Source: Gnetum montanum (Eukaryota > Streptophyta > Gnetopsida > Gnetales > Gnetaceae). From it: a stretch of DNA of 64,000 nucleotides. The stretch lies in NCBI GenBank assembly GCA_015680685.1, contig MNCI01003070.1:138531-202530 (forward strand), in the 5' to 3' direction. Below the pieces are notes generated by a model, which did not search any database, was not told the DNA's origin, and was given only the letters and a program-made list of their open reading frames with translations. A program made the translations under genes and the position numbers. Shown piece after piece: positions 21,939 through 31,991 of the stretch; the stretch's first letter is position 1; the number at the start of each line of letters is the position of its first letter.

Positions 21939-22876
21939 TGATGAGTCATCAGTTGGCTGGGTTATTTGATAAAAAGTCAACTTTTTGTTTAGCTCCGATG
22001 TCCTAGCCCCAACAACAAGGCTATGATAATAAGGCTCCGACACTCGTTAACAAGGCCCCATCGATGCATCATATCATGTGTCGATGAGGCCCCATTGATG
22101 CAACCTAGTAATAAAATCTATAAATACGCGCTCATAGCTATGTTTATGCAATTCTTTTGTCAATAGAGTAGCTAAACTCTTGTAATTTTATTCCATAATC
22201 TTAGAGAACTGTTAGTGAGTGCCTACAGTGTGGATCTGAGTTAGTTGTATGATGTCTTATTTGAGTGGTAATGTACATGGACACATTCCATGAACAACAA
22301 TAAGATTGAGATTGATTCTTATTCATTTCAATACTTTGATTTTGATTAAATTTAATTTCCATGTAATTTACATTTCATGTACTTAGTTAATATTTATGTT
22401 TCCATGTATATTATTGAATTGGTGAAATGAGCACGACTAGTTTCGAGTGTAAACACGTATTCGCTTGGTTATCCCAGTAGCGTTATTGCTTGGTTCGCCC
22501 AATAGCATAGCACTTGGTAATCCCAATAGTGGATACATGGGTTTGGGACGTGTACGACAAGTTAGGAATGGACACTCATCACCCATAAGCTAGTTTAGAC
22601 TTTACTTTCCATTGTTAATTAGTTTAACTAATTTATTTCTTTATTATTGTTAGGAGTACCATAAGGTTGTAAGAAGATCAAGAATCATATGCCTCACTTT
22701 GGACTAAACCATACATGACAAACCTACGACTAGTCCAAGTGGGAAGATAGTGAACTGTAATCAAGACATAACAATCTAGATGCCATAACTAGTCCCATCT
22801 ACAGAATTTGACCGGATCGTGCATGAATGCTTGTGATTTGTATGGTTGAATGTAGGGGGCACCTCACCACTCATCA
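21939..22876 (+). repeat. 5' LTR of element E
   Basis: Starts TGATGAGTCATC and ends TCATCA. TATA box TATAAATA at 22119-22126. U3 has repeats of AGGCCCCATCGATGC type (about 22045-22105). Matches the 3' LTR at 34550-35502. Confidence 0.92.
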
Positions 22877-22895
22877 TTGGTGCCATTGCTAGGGA
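22877..22895 (+). promoter_or_regulatory. primer binding site of element E
   Basis: TTGGTGCCATTGCTAGGGA follows the LTR directly. It is the best preserved of the tRNA-Asp-type sites here: GCC is kept, the CpGs are TpG or CpA. Confidence 0.85.
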
Positions 22896-23019
22896 TGGTG
22901 CTAGTTATCTAAATTAGTTATATCATACACGATATTGTAAATGCATTAATAAACTATCTTTGAGATAATAAACTATCTTTGAGAAAATACTAAGTCACAC
23001 ACATTATATACCAACAACA

Positions 23020-24990
23020 ATGTCTCTTTCATGAGGAAGTGATAATGCATCGTATGAAGAGAGCATTCATTGGAGAACCAATGATATATATATCGAAGAA
23101 AACTATAGTGACCAACCTTAGGCAAGGGTTTCATATATTCATGACCACCCTGACTATGCTCAAGGACTACATTCACCTAAGGCAAACAACCCTAGAGGAG
23201 ATGAAGTAAGTTCTAGACTAGGGGAGGCCTCAAGGCCTAAGACCTTTTCAAAACCTGGAAAAGATAAATCAATGGATCATGGGGAGAATTATAGAAGCCA
23301 TGATGTTTCTCCTAGTTCCTTATTTTTCTCTTCCTTTTCAATGTCTAGTTCTAATGAAGATGAACATAGGTATAGAGACAAAGCTCTATGATGGGATCAA
23401 AATAAGGATAGAAATCAAAACCATAGGAAAAATCAAAGACCTCAACATGAACACATCCAAAACCACCACAATTGGACAAATAGAAATAGAAATTTTCACC
23501 ACACAATGTCCAATGACAATGAATACTTGTTGGCTACTAAGAGCCTGATGCAGATCATAGAGGTAGTTAAGATCCTCCCTTGGCATTGTAGGAAAAGTTG
23601 CATAAAAAGGCTCGATATGAATAACATCCCTAAGTTTGTGGGAGGCTATGATTCTGATCCACAACATTACTTACAAGCCTTCCATGATGCGTGTGCCTTG
23701 CAAAATATCAAAAATAAGTGGCAAAAGCTTAAGCTCTTCCCTAAGACACTAATAAATAAGGCTGAAAGTTGGTATAGATCATTGGAACTAGGTTCCATCC
23801 ACCAATGGTCTACAATGGTAGAAATTTCAATGAAAAATACCAAACTTATGCAATAGTATCCAACCTAAGAAAACAAATCCGAGGGTGGAAGCAAGAAAAT
23901 CATGAACCCTTGGGTAGATACTATTTGCTACTACATAGATGTCCCGACCATGATTTCTCTCAAAAAGAGCAACTTTTCCACATCATAGATGGACTTTGTA
24001 ATAAAACAAGGGAGACTCTTGGGATGTATGGTCAAGGTTAATTATATGAACTAAAAGCCCATTAGATACAAAGGCTAATTGAGTAGGTGGAAAAATAAGA
24101 AGAAGAGCTATGTAAATGACAGAATGTTGAGAAATATCATTGGGATCCAACTCTTCAAAAAAGAAAAAAGAAAAAAGAAAGGGTCCATATCTATGATGAG
24201 AAAAAAGAGGCAGCTCTCAATGAGGTGATTTCACAACAAAACTTGCCACTGCAACAATCTCTTGATGAACTCTAGGCAAGGCTAGATAGGATGTCAGAGT
24301 GGATAAGTGAAAAAGCTACAACTTTTGTAGAAACTATAGAGGAGAAGCTAACAAAAAATGAATTAGGCAATCACAATAAATGGAGGAATGGGAACTAAGA
24401 AATAGCTAGGAACACTTATCAATAAATAGGGAAAATGGTTGTAGAAGAAGAGGCTATAGACTCAACCACAGAAGAAGATGATGGATGTGACATTTTCCTA
24501 TATGATTATCCAAAGGGATATTGCCCAATCATGTTACATCTACATCAGTGTTGGGATTTTGCATTGAATCCCAAGTTTGTACAAAAGCAAATGCCTAGAA
24601 AATTACCTTTCTCACAAGGTAATTATAGAGAGTCCTACAACCAATTGTACCATCCTAGTGGGACTTCATACTAGTCTCAACACTATCATCCAATTCCATG
24701 GAAAAACCCACAGTCATGGGGGACGCCATCATCAAACCAACACTACCCTTACTACCAAGAGAACCCATATGAGTATTATGTTCAACAACCTGTTTCCCCA
24801 ATTGGTTCTACTTCCTCTACTTCAAATCACTACTACCACTCTCCTGAATATCATTGTGACACAACATCTTCTGAAGGATCGCCACCTCAGACCTCTCATC
24901 CTTCATCATATCCTCAATATTGTCATACTTCCCTCCGCCATATGTCACCATTGGTAACACAGGAAGGTTCAGCACCACAACATCAATGAG
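23020..24990 (+). pseudogene. gag of element E
   Basis: ATG at 23020. The N-terminus (MSLS.GSDNASYEESIHWR) differs from the gag of A, B and C. An Asn/His-rich linker (QNHRKNQRPQHEHIQNHH) comes before the main domain at about 23590-24040: IKRLDMNNIPKFVGGYD, HYLQAFHDACALQNIK, WYRSLELGSIHQW, GRYYLLLHRCPDHDFSQKEQ. The tail has an acidic segment followed by a Cys pair (24435-24540, DDGCDIFLYDYPKGYC) and a Tyr/Pro/Gln-rich end. Stops are few compared with B and C. Role: particle assembly. Confidence 0.75.
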
Positions 24991-25487
24991 AGAATGCCAC
25001 TTGTACTATGCACATACATAGAAATGATAATGCCAGTAGATCTCCAACATAATCTTAGAAATGCCCTTTCTTTAGGATAGTTTCCATGCATAAGCACAAC
25101 ACTTGTGGACCTACCAACTCATCCAAACTAGCATAATGCCAATCAAGTGCAACACCCTTCCTTCCACAACCAATGTCCTCTAATCCTACATAAAGGCCAA
25201 CATCTGTCATTACTCAAACACCTAATAGAAGTGATGAATCTAGCATTGTGGAGAGACAAAAGAATCCATGCATCACTACTAATAGTAAAGGGTGTAGTTG
25301 TGGGCCAAAAATTTAAAATATTAACATAGCTAACAACAAAGCTAAGGAACAAGTGTGTGAGCAAAAACCAGCCTAATAGTAGCCACTAAACTAGAAGACA
25401 TCCAGTGGCTTGAAAATGAGAATATAAAATTCTTTCAAAAATAGATATTTTCTTGATCTTGACCAATAGCTGTAAACAAAGAATAGC
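24991..25487 (+). pseudogene. gag-protease boundary remnant of E, pol deleted
   Basis: Weak similarity to element B 36590-37330, for example TAGTAGCCACTAAACTAGAA at 25373 against the matching TAGTAGCCAC..TAGGAGG stretch at 37290. After about 25410 the sequence departs from the family and the LINE starts. Everything from the RT to the integrase is missing from E. Confidence 0.5.
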
Positions 25488-26460
25488 ACCCACGGCGGCA
25501 GCAGCAACCATGGCGGCAGTAGCAGCAACCACGGCGGTGGCAGCAGCGCCCACGGCAGCGACTACCACGGCAGTAGCAACCACGGCGGCGGCAGCAGCGC
25601 CCACGGCAGCGGCAACCTCGGCGGCTGCAGTAACCGCGGCGGCAGCAACCATGGCCGCGACAACCTCGGTAGATGCTGCAACTATGGTAGCGACTACGGT
25701 GACCGCAACCCCAGCGACGGCTGCCATGGCGGTAGCAGCAACTGGGGGCACCATCGTGGCTCATTCATGTTTCGACAACACCCTGCGCCTCCGCATCCGC
25801 CACCCCCCTACCAAAGGCGTTCGTACCATGGAACGGAGCCTCATCGGCCGCTTCATCTCCCGAGGGAGCCGTCCTCGGCTTGACCTGATACGCCGCTGGG
25901 TCAAAGGAGCAGTGGAAAATCGAGGACGTTACTGTCCGGAGCCTATTGGAGGATCTATTCCTCTTTGTCCTCCCCTCCTTGCAGGCTCGTGACTTCGTTC
26001 TTCTCAATGGGGCCTTGGTTCTATGGGGCCCGTGGTCTCGCTTTGACCCCCTGGCGCCCCGGTGCCCACAGAGAACCCGATCTGTTTACCTGTGCCCCGG
26101 TCTGGATCCGGGTGGCCGGCATTCCATGGGAATTATGGAGTCTTGAGTTCTTGCAGGAGGTGGCGGGGCATTTCGGCGAGTTCATCGCCTTCGACCAGGT
26201 CATAGGGTCGCTGGAGCGGATGAGCTTCGCTCGTTTCTGTGTCTGGCGAACCCTGGCGGCGACCGACCTCGTCCGGGAGGTCGTCTTAGAACTCCCAGGG
26301 GGGAGGAATCCCTCCGAGTTACCTATGAAAACATGGATACTAGGGATCATACGCTGCATGACACAGCCCCCCGAATGGACCAGCCAGACGGATGCGGGTG
26401 TTGTGGTAAGCCGGGCCATCGCGAGGCTGATTGTCGATTTTGCAGGTCTTGATCGAATAA
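25488..26460 (+). pseudogene. LINE ORF1: RNA-binding protein with Gly/Ser/Asn/His repeats and a zinc knuckle
   Basis: The frame ending in HHRGSFMFRQHPAPPHPPPP (about 25750-25810) reads upstream as repeats of GGSSNHGG, GGGSSAHGS and GSDYHGSS. After it comes a plant LINE ORF1-like domain (DUF4283 style) in the frame of 25965-26345: WFYGARGLALTPWRPG, then VWIRVAGIPWELWS, GSLERMSFARFCVW. A CCHC knuckle follows in another frame at 26393-26434: CGCCGKPGHREADC (C-x2-C-x4-H-x4-C). The frame change shows at least one indel. Known role: binding LINE RNA with ORF2. Other frames of the repeat give poly-Ala/Thr, but the Gly/Ser/His frame joins the conserved part. Confidence 0.65.
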
Positions 26461-26575
26461 CCTAGCCCGCCAGCTTTTCGAGGAAGGCAACTGGGTCACC
26501 AAGGGCCGTAAGGGACGACTGCGTCCCCCACCCAACCACCCACCCCCCCACGCCCCCTCACACACGCCCACGCCC

Positions 26576-26774
26576 NNNNNNNNNNNNNNNNNNNNNNNNN
26601 NNNNNNNNNNNNNNNNNNNNNNNNNNNNNNNNNNNNNNNNNNNNNNNNNNNNNNNNNNNNNNNNNNNNNNNNNNNNNNNNNNNNNNNNNNNNNNNNNNNN
26701 NNNNNNNNNNNNNNNNNNNNNNNNNNNNNNNNNNNNNNNNNNNNNNNNNNNNNNNNNNNNNNNNNNNNNNNNNN
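26576..26774. other. assembly gap, 199 N
   Basis: The gap lies between LINE ORF1 and ORF2. Both sides are C-rich (CCACCCAACCACCCACCCCC before it, CCCCACTACCACCCACAGG after it), so a C-rich simple repeat that resisted assembly is likely. Its true length is unknown. Confidence 0.95.
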
Positions 26775-27110
26775 CCCCACTACCACCCACAGGTCCCCCG
26801 CCAAGACACCCCACCGCTCCCAATCACCAGCCACCACTCACCTACCCCAACCACCTGAACCAGAACCAGTGCTCCCCCCGCTGGGGGAATGGGTCAACAT
26901 CGTCTGGCGGAGCACCCGGACCAGACAGCGCAAGGCGTCGCAGTCCCCAATTGAGGAAGCCGGCTGCACCCCTATGGTTTGCGAGGGGGAAGGGTGCCTC
27001 GGTCGCTCGACCAAGTCCCGGTCTAGAAGTCGACAAGCCCAACGACACATCGACTTGGGCCAATAGCAGACCTTACGGGAGGTCTACCAGCGCCACACAT
27101 CGGGTTGCGA

Positions 27111-30100
27111 ATGAAGATTTTCAGTTGGAATTTCAGGGGGCAGGGTACCCCCTATAAACGCAATACCCTGCGCCGTATTGTCAGAGAGGAGAATTGTGAT
27201 ATGGTCTGCCTTCAGGAAACCAAGCTGCAGGCCGCGGAATCTGGTTACCTTCAATGGACGGGCTGAATCGCCTACCTGCACCCCGCCAGGGCTGGGCTGG
27301 TGGCCTGGCCATTCTTGCATGCCCCACCACCACGTTGGTGGATGCCTCCCCGTGGACCATCAAGGTCCACGTCCCCGCCCATGGTTTTTGGCTGACCAAT
27401 TTCTATAGGGCGTAGGCCTAGGAATCACGGCTTCATGAGTTGAATCGCGTGGCCTTGCTGGTGCCTGATCACGGATCCTGGGTGGTTGTTGGTGACTTCA
27501 ACCAACGGCTGTACCCTTGGGAGAAATCTGGGAGGACCGCCCCCCCTCCGGGTGTGCCAGATTTGATGGAGTTCCTTGAGTGCTCTTCTCTTGTTGATCT
27601 GCCCATTGCGAACTGCCGTTTCACCTGGAGCAACAGGCGGAAAGGGGCGCACTGTGTCCTCTCCCGCATCGATCGTGTTTGTGTTGGCTCGGCTCTCCTC
27701 CTCGGCACCGCTATCAACGTGATCGGGTAGGAGCGGGCTGCTTCTGACCACCGCTCGCTGGTTGTGTCCATTGACCCACCTCAGCCCCAGGCCCCACACT
27801 CCTTCCAGTTCGAGACCACATGGTTTACTAAACCATGGCTTCGCCCCCTGGTGGAGGACATCTGGGCCGATTACCAACCGGGTTGGATGGACCCTCGGAA
27901 CTTCGTCAAAGAAGCTCTCCTTCGGCTCAAGTGGGCCATCCGGGCCCTCCTGGTGGGGGAGAAGTTTTCGTTTCGTACCGATCATAAGATGGTTCGGGCG
28001 CAGCTCGGACACATCCAGGCGCAGCAAGAGGCTGGGGAGGACCTGCACTCGGAGGAGATGCATCTTCTCCGTCAACTTCAGAGTCTAGACCTCGAGGAGG
28101 AGACCTATTGGCAGTAGCGATCCCGGATTAGATGGCTCCGCGAGGGGGACCGACATACGAAATTCTTCTTTGCCATGGCTAAGACGTGTGGAGAAACCCA
28201 CATCCGTAGCCTCCGCACTTAGGTCGGGGTGGTGGTTGAAGACCCACAGGGGATTGCTAGCGAGCTCTCACATTATTGGGGGCGTATTTGGACCAAGCAC
28301 CCCACCCAGCCCATCTCTGTCCATGTGGCAAAGGTGCTCACTGCTACGGACAATCAACTTCTTCTGGCCCCCTTCTCGGCAACAGAGTTGAGTAACACCA
28401 TCAACAACATGCCGGGAGGTAAAGCGCCTGGTTCGGACGGTTGGTCACTGGAGTTTTTCAGAGCTTTCTTGGATATTGTGGGGCCCAATCTTCTGGATGC
28501 TTTCAACGTCATGCTGGCCAGACGACAGGTTCAGCGCGAACTCAACTACTCACGCATCATCTGCATCCCAAAATAGTTGAATGCACACAGCCCAGAGCAC
28601 TTTCGTCCCATTGGAGTATGCAATGTTCTCATTCGCGTCTTCTCCAAACTCCTGGTCAATCGTCTGGGACCCCTCTTGCCTAAGTTGGTTGGACGCAATC
28701 AGGCGGGTTTTGTTCATGGTAGGGCCCTTCAGGATCAGGTTCTCCTTATTCAAGAGGTCCTTCATTCCCTCCGTACTACAGGGTTTCCTGGTCTATGTCT
28801 CAAGCTAGACATAGCCAAGGCATACGATACGCTTAGCTGGAAGCCTTACAAGACATCATGCATAAGAAAGGCTTTGACCCTGGTTTTATCCAATTATGTC
28901 TGCATATCCAGTCCTCCGCAGGGTTCTTCTTTGACGTGGGTGGGCAGTTGTGGGGTTTTTCCTCCCTTGGTCGGGGTCTGAGGCAAGGCGACCCCCTGTC
29001 CCCCTTGCTTTTCATCATTGCCATGGACCTCATGCAATTTTACTGTAGCACCTTGGGGGTGGAGGGCCTGGACATTACGGGGGTGGCTTGCCGCGTTGAG
29101 CACTACACCGACGATACCATGCTTCTTAGCCGGGCGATGGTCCCTCAGGCACGATGTATCAACCTGGCTCTAACCAGATTGGCCACCGAATTAGGATTGG
29201 AAATCAACCGCACAAAGTCAGCGGCGTACTTCATCAATGTGGACCCGCAGGTGCAGCACCAGGTTACACAAATCCTGGACATTCAATCTGAAAAAATCAT
29301 CGACACATACCTTGGTATCCCACTGTTCCAATGGGGATAGAACAATACTTGGACTCCCCTCCTGGCCAAACTCGAGAAGCGCATACACCACTGAGCAAAC
29401 CGTTTTCTTACACGCAAGGGACGCCTCCTCGTGGCTACTGGGATCCTCACGGCCACTACGCGCTTTGTGGCAGCGGTCGCCGCACCCCCCGTGGCCATCA
29501 TTCACCAAATCAACGCCATGATCCGTTGCTTCATTTGGCGGGGAGGTGGGGGGGCAAAGGGGGGAGCAAACTTCACCTTGTAAACTGGCATCGCGTAGCC
29601 CGTCCCCGTAAGGTGGGGGGTCTGGGGGTCACGATTTTTGAAAATGAGTGCATGATGGGTCAGCAACGGCTCATCCACCGGCTAACATGTGCGCTAGGGG
29701 AGCGCAGCCAGTGGGCCTGCATCGCCTGCCGGAAGTACACGCTTTGGCAGTCTGGACCGCATGCTTTGCGGCCGTGGCAGACCATCTGTCGGCACGTGCG
29801 GGAGATGCTGCGCCTAGGTTGGATCCACCTTGAGCTGCGCGTCATCTTGACGCAAAAATTTCCCCCGGAAGACGGCTGGCAGGAGATCTGGCGCGGGCGG
29901 CTCCCCGAGAAAGTCAAAATGTTTCTCTGGCTGATAAAATCTGCGACGCTCCCCGTATGAGCTGTACTACAGCAGCGTGGCATCACCCACGACACCACAT
30001 GTCCGCGCTACGGAAATAGCCCCCAGATGCTCACCCACTTCATCTATGAATGCCCTTGCATGATCGACACCTGGCGCGCATGCAGGATGCCCCCCTGCGG

Positions 30101-30274
30101 CGATTTAATGGGGACTCCTGGTCGACGCTGTTGTTATGGCACACCTGGAAGGCACAGAATTGCACGGTCTTTGCGCAGGCAGCCAACCCCCCCCAGCGAC
30201 TTATCCTGCGGACCTGCAGAGCGTGGCGTGAGCTTGCGGATACCATGGGAGCGACGTCGACATACGAACCTGAT
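27111..30274 (+). pseudogene. LINE ORF2: endonuclease and reverse transcriptase
   Basis: ATG at 27111 opens an APE-type endonuclease: MKIFSWNFRGQGTP, then DMVCLQETKLQ; later VVVGDFNQRL (27490), FTWSNRR and SDHRSLVV (27750). The RT runs about 28400-29340: GSDGWSLEFFRAF, HFRPIGVCNVLIRVFSKLL, RNQAGFVHGRA, LKLDIAKAYDT, GRGLRQGDPLSPLLF, and the catalytic box YTDD at 29104 (YADD in most relatives). Then VNWHRVARPRKVGGLGV, the zf-RVT part LPEKVKMFLWLIKSATLP, and WHTWKAQNC (30137). The frame changes several times and there are stops, many of them TAG or TGA. Cuts target DNA and copies LINE RNA in place. L1-like plant clade. Confidence 0.85.
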
Positions 30275-31612
30275 TGCACCGTCTACCAGGCTGATGCGGA
30301 GCTCTGGCAGATGGTTTGCCAGTGCGGCTGGGTCGACCTACTGCAGAGGTTGGTCGATGACCCTGACCTTCCTGACAACACGTTCTTTACTAACTGGCGT
30401 GATGATCAAACTTACTTTCGAGGCCGTGCAATTAGGCTCACGGAGGTCGCCCTGGCCAGCTATTTGGGGGTCCCGGCTGCTGGTGCTGTCATTCTACCGA
30501 CCTCCTACGGCCTCTAGAACTCTGCGACCTTTTTCGAGGGGCTAACCCCGAGAACGCAGAGCCGCTAGGTCCCTCGGACTTCTCTCCCGCGCCTCTGGGC
30601 TCATGCCGTTGCCTTGGTGGAACATTTTTTCGTCCAGTCGGGTAACGTGTCCAAGCTCCAGGGGCTGCATTTCACTTTCTTAAGGTGCTTGAAGGACGGC
30701 ACCCAGGTTAACCTGCCGCGGTTCTTCCTTGAGACCCTCTACCTTAAACGACGAGGTCGCCACTCAGGGTTAATTTTAGCTTTGTGGCAGGGGGCGGGCC
30801 GGGGGGGGGCAGGGGGCTCCTGGCCCGTCTTCCGTCCCCACTGGGGGTCACGTCGTTGATGCCCCCCCGCCACCTCGATTTCCCCCACCTCGGCCACTCA
30901 ACAACGGCGGACAGCTTTGAACCTCACCTGGGGACGCCGCTCTTGTCGAAACCCCCCCCTCGCCCGACCCCCCAGTGCCCCCCCAAATTGGGAGGCCGAA
31001 CTGTAACAGGCGGTTGCTGCTGCTCGGGAGGCCGAGCGACAGATTTCGGAGGCAAAGTGGACCGAGACCCTGGCTCAGTGGCGCACCGACCACGAAGCCC
31101 AGCTTCGTAAACAGGCACAACAGCTGAATCGGTAGCACACGCTCATGATGGAGACCTCGCGAGCCTAGCTCATTGATGAGCTCTAGGACCGAATCAGGGA
31201 GGAGCTGCGCCAGGAAGAGGTGGCTCGTCAAGCCCAAGAGGAGGTGGCCCAAGAGGAGCAGGAGCACTTGCAGGAGGAAGAGGAACAACGACAACGACAA
31301 CTTGACCGGGCACATGAACACAGCGCCCGCTAGTGGCTCAGGGGGGGGGGGCGTTGCCCATATAGCATTTTGGGCATTAGTTGTGAGAGCTCCTGGGGGG
31401 AGCTCAGACGACACATCAGACACACGTCTGCAAGATTCCACCCTGATGCGGGGGACTCGTCGGCCGATCGGAGAAGGAGAGAGGCCACTATGCAGGGCAT
31501 CCAGCAAGCTGCGAACGTCATGGACACCGAGGAGCATCGCGCCACTCTGGACCTGCTTCATGAGCTGGAACGACCTCGATGTGCTTGTCGCCTTCTGCCG
31601 ACTCGCCCCTAA
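30275..31612 (+). pseudogene. C-terminal extension of LINE ORF2: plant-transposon domain, coiled coil, J-domain
   Basis: The frame carrying the end of ORF2 (frame of 30050) continues for about 1.34 kb with no frameshift; it is broken by about eight stops, all explainable as decayed CAG, CAA, CGA or TGG. It holds: (1) about 30329-30790, GWVDLLQRL, TYFRGRAIRLTEVALASYLG, LHFTFLRCLKDGTQVNLPRF, GLILALW, the order seen in the 'putative plant transposon protein' family (PF20167) as I remember it; (2) a Pro/Arg-rich linker; (3) 30992-31336, a Glu/Gln/Arg-rich coiled coil (REELRQEEVARQAQEEVAQE); (4) 31358-31561, a J-domain-like module with HPD. Ordinary LINE ORF2 ends at the zinc finger. Function is unknown; an Hsp70-recruiting role would follow only if the J-domain is real. 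Confidence 0.6.
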
Positions 31613-31991
31613 CAGCCCCCCCCTTGCCGCTGCCCCCCTCCCCTCCCTTGTTTGTTTCGTCTGTTAGTTGGGGTTGCGTCCTCCCCTTGCCCCCCCTCCC
31701 CCCCCTCTTTTTTGTATTAAGGATGCCCCCCCTTATTGCGGGCGCCTGCGCCCCCCCTTCCCCGTCCTCTTTCTCTCACTGTTCAACCCCAGGGTTTTTG
31801 AGGTTTTGAGGTTTTGTGGCTTTGTGGTTCGGTGGCTTGGCTCAGTGTCTGCCGAGCTTCGAAATTTGTGATTTTCCGGGGTCCCCCCCCCCCTTACAGT
31901 GGGCCATCACTGATGTCCCCCCCCATTGTACTTGTTTACTCGTGTACCATAACTTTCAGTAATACAAACCCGAACATTCTCTCAAAAAAAA
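31613..31991 (+). other. LINE 3' UTR and A tail
   Basis: After the TAA at 31610-31612 come long C runs with T (31615-31780), a G/T-rich stretch (TTGAGGTTTTGAGGTTTTGT, 31797 onward), and an end CAGTAATACAAACCCGAACATT leading to eight A at 31984-31991. No coding frame. Confidence 0.7.

Larger units (their letters stand above)
25488..31991 (+). mobile_element. GC-rich plant LINE with an extended ORF2
   Basis: About 6.5 kb, GC- and CpG-rich, in sharp contrast to the AT-rich host element. Order: ORF1 (low-complexity Gly/Ser/Asn/His head, nucleic-acid binding domain, CCHC zinc knuckle), an assembly gap of 199 N, ORF2 (endonuclease, RT, zinc finger), an unusual C-terminal extension, a C- and T-rich 3' UTR, and a short A tail (31984-31991). 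I could not find a convincing target duplication: the bases beside 25488 and after 31991 do not match well, perhaps because the 5' end is placed wrongly or E was rearranged later. Several stops and frameshifts make it inactive. Confidence 0.85.

Noticed and set aside
25386-25764. Poly-Ala/Val/Thr and Arg/Cys-rich ORFs over the repeat head of the LINE
   Set aside because: They are other frames of the same GCN-type repeat; only the Gly/Ser/Asn/His frame joins conserved ORF1 sequence.
26347-26837. Minus-strand ORFs running through the N gap
   Set aside because: Most of the frame is undetermined sequence, so it has no meaning.
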